Shown one piece after another: positions 1-9,240 of a stretch of DNA of 64,000 nt (positions are counted from its first letter, which is position 1; the number at the start of each line of letters is the position of its first letter). The stretch is from contig ML662466.1 in NCBI GenBank assembly GCA_007570785.1, forward strand, positions 1,044,772 to 1,108,771, read 5' to 3'. The notes under the pieces were generated by a model. The model had not been told where the DNA came from. It saw nothing but the letters and a program-made list of their open reading frames with translations, and made no database searches. The translations under genes were made by a program, and so were the position numbers. This DNA comes from Antilocapra americana. Taxonomy: Eukaryota > Chordata > Mammalia > Artiodactyla > Antilocapridae.

Positions 1-46
1 CATGGGGTTGCAAAAAGTCAGCATGACTGAACGACTTTCACTTTTC
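1..46 (+). repeat. Bov-tA SINE, 3' end only
   Basis: The window opens inside a ruminant SINE. The bases match the end of its BovB-derived tail: the 'catggggttgcaaa' block, then the 'gactgaacgacttt' block. The head lies before position 1. Confidence 0.85.
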
Positions 47-60
47 CATAAATAGTGTAT

Positions 61-274
61 GGGCTTTCCTGGTGGTTCGGATGAAAAAAAAAAAAAAACC
101 TGCTTACAACTTGGGATACATGGCTTCAATCCCTGGGTCAGGAAGATCCCCTGGAGAAGGGAATGAGTACCCACCCCAATATCATTGCCTGGGAAATCCC
201 ATGGACAGAAGAGCCTGGTGGGCTACAGTCTATGGGTTACAATCATATGCAACTGAGTAACTAACAATTTCACT
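61..274 (+). repeat. Bov-tA SINE, near full length
   Basis: The tRNA-Glu-like head starts at 'gggctttcctggtgg'. The mid part (about 130-165) reads 'ggaagatcccctggagaa', and the tail has 'catggacagaagagcctgg' followed by the degraded 'aactgagtaactaac' end. A run of A near 84-98 expands or replaces part of the head. It lies directly behind another Bov-tA end. Confidence 0.9.
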
Positions 275-1410
275 GTTTTTTTCCACTTTCTTTGTCAATA
301 GTGTGTATGTGTTAATTGCTATCTCCCAGTTTTCTCCAGCCACACCAACACACCCTTGGTGTTCATCTATTTTTTCCATGCACGGGACAGACCTAGCATG
401 CACTCACAAGCTGCTCATGAGAAGATTTCATAATAAGAGAGTGTTCTACTCTCATGCATTGCTTACTTTTCTGGCCTGAATTCTGTGAGCTAAGGGGGGC
501 ATTGGAGCTTTCCCTTCTGAACCACCATTCCAGCTAATTAGGAAGTCACACTGGGATGATCACAAGATGAAGGTCAAGCTTGAACTTTCCAGGGCAGAGT
601 CCAGTTTCCTTCAGGTTGTGCAGCATCTCCTGTAGCTGGAGCCTTGCTGACAGACCTCAGTGCTCCCAGAGATGGGGAGGAGCAGCCCTGGGAATGACCT
701 GGCCTCAGAGTCTGGTGCTGTTTTTAACATCTTCATTTGTAACTACATTCTCTCCTCGTATTTATAGCCACTCAACTTCTGGAAATGCAGAGCCAGGCTG
801 AGGGATGGACAGGTTTCCTTACTGGGTGATTCACAAGTGACTCCTTGTTATTCAGAAGGGAGCATGTAAGGGCAGTTGTCAAAGGATTCCAGGGCTTGGT
901 TCATCATCTGTCACTACCGTCCACTTCCAGAACATTCTCATCACCCCGAAAGGCCTACTTCATCCATCACCACCATCCATTTCCAGAACATTCTCATCAC
1001 CCCAAAAGGAAAGCTTGTATCCATTGGGAAATCTTAGAATTTTTATCAGGATATGCTGTTTGGTGTGCACAGTCATGCCTTGTGTGTGTTTGGGTCACAC
1101 ATGCCTTGTGTGGGCTGGTCATCCCCAGCATAGACAAAAAGTTGAGTCCAGGCCCATGCAAGAACCCAGGTGTCTCCACACAGAAAGGGTGAGCCTCAAG
1201 GTGTCCTACCAGGGGATATATACTTCCTGTCCTTGCAGAGGGGAACAGTAAATCCTTACTTGGCATACAGGAATCCACAGTAACTACACATACAAGACAT
1301 GGGGTATCTAGGGCCATGAGAATAAGCTTTAATTCATAGCAAAGCTGTTAAATAAACTTTGACTTAATGTCTCTGCTCTCATGTCATTTGCATATCTGTT
1401 TAGTGTTTTA
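275..1410. other. Non-repeat interval with a short internal duplication
   Basis: No gene is recognised here. The block 921-953 is repeated at 977-1009, a 56-base offset, and both copies contain 'ccagaacattctcatcacc'. The wording resembles an ancient mammalian L1M 3' fragment in reverse, but I am not sure. Open frames of 73 to 115 codons occur on both strands with no family resemblance. Confidence 0.5.
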
Positions 1411-1614
1411 TGACTTCCCTGGCTGCTCAGATAATACAGATTCTGCCTGCAGCACAGGAGACCAAGGTTTGATGCCTGACTCCAGAAGATCCACTGGAGA
1501 AAGGAATGGCTACCCACTCCAGTGTCCTTGCCTGGACAATCAAAAGTACAGAGTATCCTGGTGACCAACAGTCCATGGGGTCACATAGAGTCAGATAGGA
1601 TTGAGTGACTAAAA
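1411..1614 (+). repeat. Bov-tA SINE, full length
   Basis: It starts at the 'gacttccctggctgctcag' head, passes through 'ccactggagaaaggaatgg' and ends with 'gtccatggggtcacatag' and a degraded 'gattgagtgactaa' end. Confidence 0.92.
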
Positions 1615-1966
1615 TTTTGTTTTATGTCTAAGAGCTGTAAAAATGAGGAAACTGGACATATTTAGCAATATCATAAAAAGCCTCTTGTTGCATGATTCTG
1701 TGGGTATGTGATGCCCAGAAAAGGCAGATCCGAGGAGATACAGAGAAGTGGGTGAAGGTTGGGAGGATGATCATCTGTCTCTGTGGTATGGAGCTCCTTT
1801 GTGGGTGATGGAAATGTGTAATTAGATAGTGGTTATGCTGCCCAACTCTGTGAATTTACTAAAAGCTGCTAAACTAGGCACTGCCAGAGGGTGAGTTTTG
1901 GGGTATATGAGCTTTGATTCAGTTTTTCAAATCACATCAATGGTGAAAACCCACACACGAAAAAAG

Positions 1967-2117
1967 GTTTTGTTTTTAATTTAAAATGAGGATATATGGA
2001 AACAGATTTGTGGTTACAAAGAGTCGGTATGGAGAAGGAAAGTACTATGAGTTTGGGGTTAGCAGATGCAAACTATTCTGTACAGGATGGATAAAAAAGA
2101 TCCTATTGTAGAGCACA
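1967..2117 (+). repeat. Older artiodactyl L1, 3'UTR, left half
   Basis: This matches the late 3'UTR of the older artiodactyl L1 family: 'gtggttacaaagagtcgg', then 'gtttggggttagcagatgc', then 'cctattgtagagcaca'. It continues at 2513 after a BovB insertion. The last 11 bases are the left target-site duplication of that BovB. Confidence 0.75.
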
Positions 2118-2512
2118 TAAAGAAAGCTGATCACTGAAGAACTGATGTTTTTGAACTGTTGTGTTGGAGAAGACTCTTGAGAGTCCCTTGGACTGCAAGG
2201 AGATCCAACCAGTCCATCCTAAAGGAAATCAGTCCTAAAAATTCATTGGAAGGATTGATGCTGAAACTGAAAGTCCAATCCGTTGGTCACCTGATGTGAA
2301 GAACTGACTCATTAGAAAAGATCCTGATGCTCAGAAAGACTGAAGGCAAGAGGAGAAGGAGATGACAGAGGAAGAGATGGTTGGATGGTATCACTGACTC
2401 AATGAACATGAATTGGAGTAAACTCTAGGAGCTGGTGATGGATAGGGACACCTGGCATGCTGCAGTCCATGGGGTCGCAAAGAGTCAGACACAATTGAGA
2501 GAATGAACTGAC
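2118..2512 (+). mobile_element. BovB LINE, 5'-truncated 3' end with TSD
   Basis: About 395 bases of the BovB 3' terminal region, from 'aagaaagctgatcactgaag' to the 'atgaactgac' terminus. It is flanked by an 11-bp direct repeat, 'tgtagagcaca', at 2107-2117 and 2513-2523, as expected for target-primed insertion. It carries only the end of the RT frame and the 3' tail, with no intact coding sequence. Confidence 0.92.
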
Positions 2513-2667
2513 TGTAGAGCACAGGGAACTATTTTCAATATTCTGTGGTAAACCATCATTGAAAAGAATATGAATGAGTGTATTTATATGTATTGCTGAA
2601 TCACTTTACTGTACAGCAAAAATTAATGCAATGTGGTAAATCATCTCTTCTTGAATACAGTTTTAAA
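2513..2667 (+). repeat. Older artiodactyl L1, 3'UTR, right half
   Basis: Continuation of the L1 interrupted at 2117: 'gtagagcacagggaact', then 'gctgaatcactttactgtac', then the 'aatgcaatgtggtaaatc' end typical of this L1 3' terminus. Confidence 0.8.
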
Positions 2668-3756
2668 AGAAAGACTGCAATATAAAAGCTGTTTTTCACT
2701 CATTAAATTGTCACACATCTAACCCAGCTGATACCATGTGTTCTACATAGTTCAATAGAAGTTATACATATTGATCATGAGAATTAAATCAGTTACACCC
2801 ATTTTGGTATAAAATTTCTGTTGGGAGATAAGAAACAAATTTAAAGGAAGAAAAGGAAAAGAAACAAGGTCATGTATGACTCCAGTCTGAGAGTTTCAGC
2901 TCTAGCTCAGAGGTCAACAAGCTTTGCAAAGGATCAGATGATAAACACTTCAGCCATTTATGAACTCAGTGTTCCCATCAAGCTTACAGCTCTGCCTGGG
3001 AGAAGGGTGGATGATCCCTGAACATCTGGGTGTGGCTATGCTCTCATAAAACCTGGACAGAGAGGGTTTGCCAGCCCTGGGGCTTGGTCAGGGGGTAAAG
3101 AATGGGATTCAGTGAGGATGCTTCCTGGCCGGGAGGTGGGGCCTGTGTGGTCATCTATCCAGATGTTTCTACTGTTGTTCTCTGCAATACTGATACCCTG
3201 TCTCCTTCATTTTCATCTCACTGGACTCTGGCTTGGTTAAGGTGGCTGTGGCCCATTCACAACAAGGACTTGTTAATACAGTGAAAGATGCTGTGAGAGG
3301 AGCCTCCTTTCTGAAATTCGCAGACCATAAACTCTCTGTTTATGTTAAGTGACTTGAATAAACGGTGAGGCTTCGCTAAGCTTCTCTGAGAGGCTAAGGT
3401 AAGAGGAACAGTTACTCTGGGATGTATGTATGCCAGGGTGCTTGCCATGTTCTGTTCCCTTTTTATTTGTGAACTTTTTCAAGGGCACAACTATCTTATC
3501 AGGTAAAAGCAAATGCATGTTCTACTTATTATGAGTGGAACTTTGAGTCTTAATGGCATCATCCAAGCATAAGCTCTGTGCATCTTACATGCCTGATAAG
3601 TTGGCTTCATTGCAGGAAACATGGATGTAGGAAAACCCAATGATAAACCTTTACATGATAAAAGTACTTTCTTTTTAGAAATCATTCATTGAAGGTCTCT
3701 CTTAAAAAATCGATTTCCTAGTGCAGAAGCAGCTCCAGTTTATGCTTACTAATAAG
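2668..3756. other. Non-repeat interval with a probable hAT fossil
   Basis: Mostly unassigned. About 2908-3085 looks like an ancient hAT-Charlie-type (MER) element: 'cagaggtcaacaagctttgc' at one end, 'gggtgtggctatgctctcat' inside and 'gggtttgccagccctgggg' at the other. The exact MER name is not certain. The rest shows no gene. Confidence 0.5.
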
Positions 3757-4240
3757 AAAGTGAAAGTGATAGTCACTCAGTCATGTCCAACTCTTTATGA
3801 CCCCATGAACTGCAGCATGCCAGGCTTCTCTGTCCATCACCAACTCCTGGAGCTTGCTCAAACTCATGTGTGTTGAGTTGATGATGCCATCCAACCATCT
3901 CATACTCTGTTGTCCCCTTCTCCTCCTGCCCTCAGTCTTTCATAGCATCAGGTATTTCTCCAGATAAGTTGGTTCTTCAAATTAAGTGGCCAAAATATTG
4001 GAGCTTAAAAAGCATCTGCATCAGTCCTTCCACTGGATATTCAGGTTGATTTTCCTTAGTATTGATGAGTTTGATCTTCTCACTCTCCAAGGGACTCTCA
4101 GGAGTCCTCTCCAACACCACAGTTCAAAAGCATCGTTCTTTGCTGCTCAGCCTTCTTTATGATCCAACTTTCACAACCGATGGTGACTACTGGAAAAATT
4201 GATTAAACAGATCTTTGTTGGAAAAGTGATGTCTCTGCTT
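3757..4240 (-). mobile_element. BovB LINE, 3' fragment
   Basis: Reverse-complement BovB 3' region. From the 3' terminus it reads 'agtcactcagtcatgtccaa', 'ctgtccatcaccaactcctgg' and so on, to the RT-end region at 'gtgatgtctctgctt'. It is 5'-truncated and non-coding. Confidence 0.92.
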
Positions 4241-4479
4241 CTCCATTAAAAGATCGAAGGCTTCTTGGAGGAACTCCAAAGTCTAGGGTTGGGGCCAGGA
4301 GTATACAAAACGAGGTCTTCAGTGTGTTGCGCCCAAACATATGGACACACACACACACAGAGAAAACTCCGTAACTATGAGGGTTTGTCAAAGGGACACA
4401 GAGGCCAACCTGGAGTTTCCTATGACCAAAACTTCCCTGAAATAAAGGGGCATATAGAGTAGTGTGTAAAATACACCTA
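4241..4479. other. Short non-repeat interval
   Basis: Unassigned sequence with a small (AC)n run near 4346-4360. No gene is seen. Confidence 0.5.
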
Positions 4480-4795
4480 GGCTTCCCTGATGATCTAGTG
4501 GTTAAGAAGCTGCCTTGCCATGCAGGGCACACAAGTTTGATCCCTGATCTGGGAACTAAGATCTCAAACATGCCACAGAGCAACTAAGCCTGTGTACCAC
4601 AACCACTGAGCTCTCAAGCCCAGGAGTCCTGGAGCCTGTGACTCACAATAAAATAAATCACTACAATGAGAAGTCCATGCATTATAACTGGAGAGTAGTC
4701 CACACTTCCCACAACCAGAGAAAACCCATGCAGCGATGAAGACCCTGCATAGCCAAAAATAAAGCTTTGAAATAAACATTAAAAATAATAAGAAT
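4480..4795 (+). repeat. CHR-type tRNA SINE
   Basis: A cetartiodactyl CHR-2-like SINE: 'ggcttccctgatgatctag' head with tRNA-like boxes, then 'gatccctgatctgggaac', 'gccacagagcaactaagcc' and an A-rich end after 'gccaaaaataaagc'. The body is clearly of this family. Confidence 0.85.
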
Positions 4796-5414
4796 AAACT
4801 ATCTCTGAGTCCACACAGATAGACATAAGTGATTGAGTACATTAGAAGTGGAGGAAAGAGAACTGTGCAGAAGTTCTGAATCTCTGTAGGTCTTCTGCCT
4901 TTGGCGGGGTGAGGTGGGATATGTTGGGGGTGAGCAGAGCCCTTCTGTCTTATGCTTTGGGCTGTATTTGGTGAGCTACTTCCACAGGGGCCACTGTGAA
5001 AAGGTGGGGTGAGCCCGTGTAACCACAGAGATGCTGGTGTACCTAACCCTTCCAGCTCATCAATAGAGATCATTGCATTGACAGCATGGCCCATTTGTTT
5101 GATAATAAGAAAGGACACGTCATCTTTGTTTTCTCCAATACCCACCCCAATCCATAGCTCCTGGGTAATCACAACAGTAACATCAGACAGATCCCAGCTG
5201 AGACATTCTGCAAATACCTTCATGGTCCTTCTGGAAACTGTGGAGGACCTGGAAAACAAGGACAGTCTCAGAGCCTGTAGGTTGGATGGGAAAAGCCTTT
5301 AACTGGTAAATGAAGTGGCTTGACTATGCTCCTCGAACATAGTGAGAATGAAGAAAGTTTGAATATGGTGTGGACTCCAGTTAATGTTATTGTACCAAGA
5401 TGGGAGTTATGGTA
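4796..5414. other. Non-repeat interval with an unassigned open frame on the minus strand
   Basis: The minus strand is open for about 155 codons from an ATG at 5259 to the SINE edge near 4796, then runs on into the SINE. I do not recognise the peptide. It begins MFSRSSTVSRRTMKVF and contains the segment VVITQELWIGVGIGENKDD. The plus strand is also open over 5009-5302, so neither frame is compelling. It could be an exon of an unrecognised gene, an old pseudogene or chance. Confidence 0.3.
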
Positions 5415-5572
5415 AGGAGAATGGGATGACACAGAGGATGAGATGGTCGGATAGCATCGCTGACTCAGTAGACAAGAGTTTGAGCAAACCCTGGAAGATA
5501 GAGGAGAACAGGCAAGCCTGGTGTGCTGCAGTCCAAGGGGTCACAAAGAGTCGGACATGACTTAGTCAAAAG
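5415..5572 (+). mobile_element. BovB LINE, 3' terminal stub
   Basis: The last ~155 bases of BovB: 'gggatgacacagaggatgag', 'gctgcagtccaaggggtcac', 'gagtcggacatgactta'. It is 5'-truncated and followed by AT-rich 'aattatggc' repeats to about 5630. Confidence 0.88.
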
Positions 5573-5782
5573 TACTAATGGCAATTATGGCAATTGTGCT
5601 AATTATGGCATACAATTATGGTGAATGAACTACTGTGTTAACAGCAGGGAAAGTGGGTGTAGGGAGCGATCTTCTCTTATAGTTTTTCTGTAAGTCCAAA
5701 AGCAGTCTGAAAGGAAGTTTTGGGGGTAGCTTTCCTCAAGGCATTTTGAGTTAGCTTGTAAATGTCAGGTGCTTGCCTTATC

Positions 5783-5945
5783 TGTTTGGCTGCACCAGCT
5801 GTTAGCCATGGCGTGTGGGATCTTTAGTTGGGGTATGTGAATTTTTAGGGATGACAAGGAATCTTAGTTACTGGACCTGGGATTGAACCTGGGCCCCTGT
5901 CTTGTGAGCATGAAGTCTTAGCCCCTGGACCACCAGAGAAGTGCC
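5783..5945 (-). repeat. CHR-type tRNA SINE, reverse orientation
   Basis: Reverse CHR-1-like SINE. It starts at 'tttggctgcaccagctg', passes through 'gggattgaacctgggcccc' (a reverse tRNA B-box-like region) and ends in 'ccctggaccaccagagaagt'. Confidence 0.8.
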
Positions 5946-6139
5946 AAGGAATACACCTTTGGAGCAGTGAGTGTGATGGAGTCCCTCTCAGCCACAAGGC
6001 TCTTTGTGGATGCCTGTTATATGGATGACCTTGGATTGTGCTCTGAGATATATGGCTGGCCTTAAATAGATGGTGCCCTCAGGTAGTGATGGGTCTTGGG
6101 CTTGGTAAAATAATACATGGAGATGGAAACCAGTGTGCA

Positions 6140-6425
6140 GGGGACTTCCTGGAGACATAGGTTAAATCCCTGGCCAGGAAGACCTCACATGCTGCAGAGC
6201 AATTAAGCCTGTGCACCACAACTATTGAGCAAGTCCTCTGGAGCCCAGGAGCTGAAAATGCTGAAATTCATGTGCCCTAGAACCCATGCTCTGCAACAAG
6301 AGAAGTCACCACAGCAAGAAGGCATAGCCCACAGCTAGAGAGTTGCACCCAGTAACTGCAGCTAGAGAAAGTCTGCAGCAATGGAGACACAGCACTACCA
6401 AAAATAAATAATATTTTTTTTTAAA
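6140..6425 (+). repeat. CHR-type tRNA SINE
   Basis: The head is damaged ('ggggacttcctggagacat'). The body is clear: 'catgctgcagagcaattaag', 'gctctgcaacaagagaagtc', 'accaaaaataaataatattt'. Confidence 0.82.
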
Positions 6426-6546
6426 GTGTGAAGAATGTGGGCTTTGGGGGTGGGAAACAGGTTCAAATACTCACTCTTCATCTCCATGCTGTTGTGTCAG
6501 GCCAGCTAAGCTTGCTAATAACTTCCCAATGACTTGTCTTCCCTGG

Positions 6547-6725
6547 AGTATGGCTTTTCTAGTGACTCAGCTGTTAAAAATCCCCTCCTTGCCCCACCCC
6601 CCAACCAATGCAGGAGACCCAGGTTCAACCCCAAGGTCAGGAAGATTCCCCTGGAGGAGAAAATGGCAACTACTCTAATATTCTTTCTGGAAGATAAGCA
6701 TAGCAACAGCTTTCCTTGCCAGTGA
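6547..6725 (+). repeat. Bov-tA SINE, diverged
   Basis: 'gcttttctagtgactcagc' head, then a C-rich insert 'cttgccccaccccccaacc', then 'gcaggagacccaggttcaac' and 'ggaagattcccctggagg'. The tail is degraded. Confidence 0.8.
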
Positions 6726-6732
6726 ACCAATG

Positions 6733-6893
6733 AAGGTGCTCAGTTGTGTCTGACTCTTTGCAACTCCATGGACAGCAGCCTACCAGGCTCCTCCATCCAC
6801 AGAATCTTCCAGGCAGGAATACTGGATAGGGTTGCCATTTCCTTCTCCAGGGGATCTTCCTCACCCATGGATCAAACCCAGATAAAGCAGGTG
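6733..6893 (-). repeat. Bov-tA SINE, reverse
   Basis: Reverse SINE: 'gctcagttgtgtctgactc', 'catggacagcagcctaccag', 'ttccttctccaggggatct', 'atggatcaaacccagat'. It is tail to tail with the SINE before it. Confidence 0.88.
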
Positions 6894-6933
6894 CCAAAAA
6901 TAACCCCTCACTTTTAGTAAAATAGCCAAATAT

Positions 6934-7150
6934 GTATGTTAGTCTCTCAGTTATTAGTCTCTCAGTTGTGTCTGACTTTTTATGACTCTATGGATTCTAG
7001 CCCACAAGGCTCTACGGAATTTTCCCATCAAGAATACCGGAGTCGGTTGTGATTCTTTTCTCTGGGGGTGATATTCCCAACCCAAGGATTGAACTTGGAT
7101 CTCCTGCACTTCAGGCAAATCCTTTACTGTCTGAGCCACGAGGAAAGCCA
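6934..7150 (-). repeat. Bov-tA SINE, reverse
   Basis: Reverse SINE: 'agtctctcagttgtgtctg', 'tggattctagcccacaagg', 'aaggattgaacttggatct', 'ctgagccacgaggaaagcc'. The first ~15 bases of the tail occur twice ('tagtctctcagtt'), which looks like a local duplication. Confidence 0.88.
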
Positions 7151-8774
7151 AAAATAGCCATAATTCAGTGGATATTGCAAAGTGGCATGGGTTGTTTCTT
7201 TAAATGAACAAGAGTTGAAAGTTTATTGGGATGCATTTTGAAGATGTTGAAGCAGGCTGGACCTGAAGGGTAAGTGTGGGACTGGAGAGGGTCAAGGCAG
7301 TCTGTGTGGGAACGGACTGTTAGGGACCCTTGTGGCGCCACTTCCTGTGGTTTCATGGGGGTGAGCACACAAGGTCTCAGGCTGCCTGAGGAGAGGAGGT
7401 GGGGTTCAGGGATTTTGAATATTCCTCTTTGGGAAAGGACTGGTTGGGCAAGTCAGAGTCAGCCTGCAACCCCTTGGCGATCTGAACAGAATGCCTTCTA
7501 TGAAATGAAACTTCCGGAGACACTGTTAGTTGTTGTGGTCTCATTCCTCTGGAGTGTGTAATAAAGCCCCAAAACACAGACTGAGGCGAAATGGGTTATT
7601 GAATGTTGACTTGTTTTTGTTTTTGTTTTTTTTTTAACTTCATTGTCCCATCTGACCTTAGATTGAGAGATTGAACGGGAACAAGTTTGAGGATATGTGC
7701 AGTACAGTTGAGTGGACAGAGAGGCCTAACAGGCAGACTTTTTCCCTGTGTTTTCTATCACTTTGAAGTGATAAAAAGAGGAAGATGCCAGAGCTCTCAG
7801 ACCTTTCGGAGGGCCAGGCTTTGGGGATTTAGCCTTGGGTTCACCAGCGAAGTCACCCGGGTTGCAGTTGGAGGGAGCCTGCTTGGACTTGTCCATCACT
7901 AGGTGGCAGCAGACGCAGAATGGCCACCAGATGCACTGGTTGCAGGGGGAACTCGGAAGGCGGAACTCGGGTAAGCTAGCCGGGTATCCCTGTCATCCCA
8001 TCTTCGGGCATCTGCAGGGCAAGGTTGCCTTCCGGGCTTACATTCTGCTTGCGCCCCTTTTGTTCTTCTGCCTTGAAGAGCAAGTTCCCTGCTCTAGGGG
8101 TGGGGGCAGTGAGTTTCAGGGGTGGGGGGAAGGTCTAGAGGAAACAGGCAAATGAGCTTTCTGCATATTTTTCTGCCTGATGGGCAAATCATGCTGATAA
8201 GGGTTGCAGAGTCCTCTGGAGCTCTGTCCATGTGCAGGCATGCAGGTGTGCAGGCACATGAGCCTGTTCTCTATGTGTGTGTGCTGCTAGATATGTGCAC
8301 TCTTGGGCGCTTGTGACTGGCTTGTGCTGTGGACAGCAGCCTGGATAACTGGGAGCCCTTGGCATGGGGCAGGGTGTGGCAGGTTCCTCAGTGGTGTCTG
8401 CAGACTTGCTTCCCTTGCACAAGGGTCCCCAGAATCCCCAAGAGGCTGGTGGCAGGGCACCAGCACTGCATGAAGACTCTTGCAGTGCCCTTTTTTCTTT
8501 TTCCATAATAGTAAGAAATAAGCATTTCACAACAGGAGGCTTTTAATGTGGATAGAGAAGGGAAATGGTGAGTCAGCCACAGCAGAATGGGAAAAAGAAA
8601 AAAGGAAGGGAAATCAATGTGCATGTTGAGTCATGAAAAACAAAAAAATGCTTGGTGGGTGAATTTGCTTCTAGTCTGCTGATTGCCGTGAGAAAAAAAT
8701 GTAAATAGAGAAAAATGTGTGATGTTGGTTATGAGCATTTTTTAATTGTAATAAATTCAATAAAGACTTTTCAT
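7151..8774. other. Non-repeat interval
   Basis: About 1.6 kb without a recognisable gene or common repeat. A T-rich tract lies at 7611-7636. Two AATAAA motifs occur (near 7560 and 8760), but no open frame leads to them that I can assign. Parts around 7320-7580 have LTR-like composition, without a firm match. Confidence 0.45.
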
Positions 8775-8925
8775 TTACAATATTGTGTTGGTTTTGCCAT
8801 TCATTGGGATGAAACCACTATGGATACATTTTGCCATAATTGGGTTTGTGCTCTTTTTCTACTGTGATCATCGAAAGACATGCAGTCTTGATGGGTTTTG
8901 CTGTATATACAATACAGGATTATTT
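8775..8925 (-). repeat. Probable L1-BT 3' tip, then unassigned bases
   Basis: 8775-8803 reads as the reverse of an L1-BT 3' terminus ('aatattgtgttggttttgcc'). The same wording starts the large L1 at about 8947. The rest is unassigned. Confidence 0.55.
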
Positions 8926-9240
8926 TTTTAAATTTTCTTTACTTTATTGTGTTGGTTTTGCCATACATTGACATGAATCTGCCATAGGTATACATATATT
9001 CCCATTCCAGAATCCCCCGCCCACTTCCCTCCTGATTCCCTCTCCCTGGGTCATCCTGGTGCACCAGCCCCAAGCATCAAACCTGGGCTGGCAATTGATT
9101 TCACATATGATAATTAACATGCTTCAATGCCATTCTCCCATATCATCCCACCCTTGACCTCTTCCAGAGAGTCCAGGAGACTGTTTTATACATCTGCAAT
9201 TATTTTGCTGTCTCACATGCAGGGTTATTGTTAACATCTT

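Noticed and set aside
4480..6425. tRNA-like boxes on the plus strand
   Set aside because: They are heads of CHR-type SINEs with no complete cloverleaf, not tRNA genes.
7274..7580. Possible endogenous retrovirus LTR with an AATAAA near its end
   Set aside because: Composition and the poly-A signal are suggestive, but no matching second LTR, primer-binding site or internal retroviral sequence was found.
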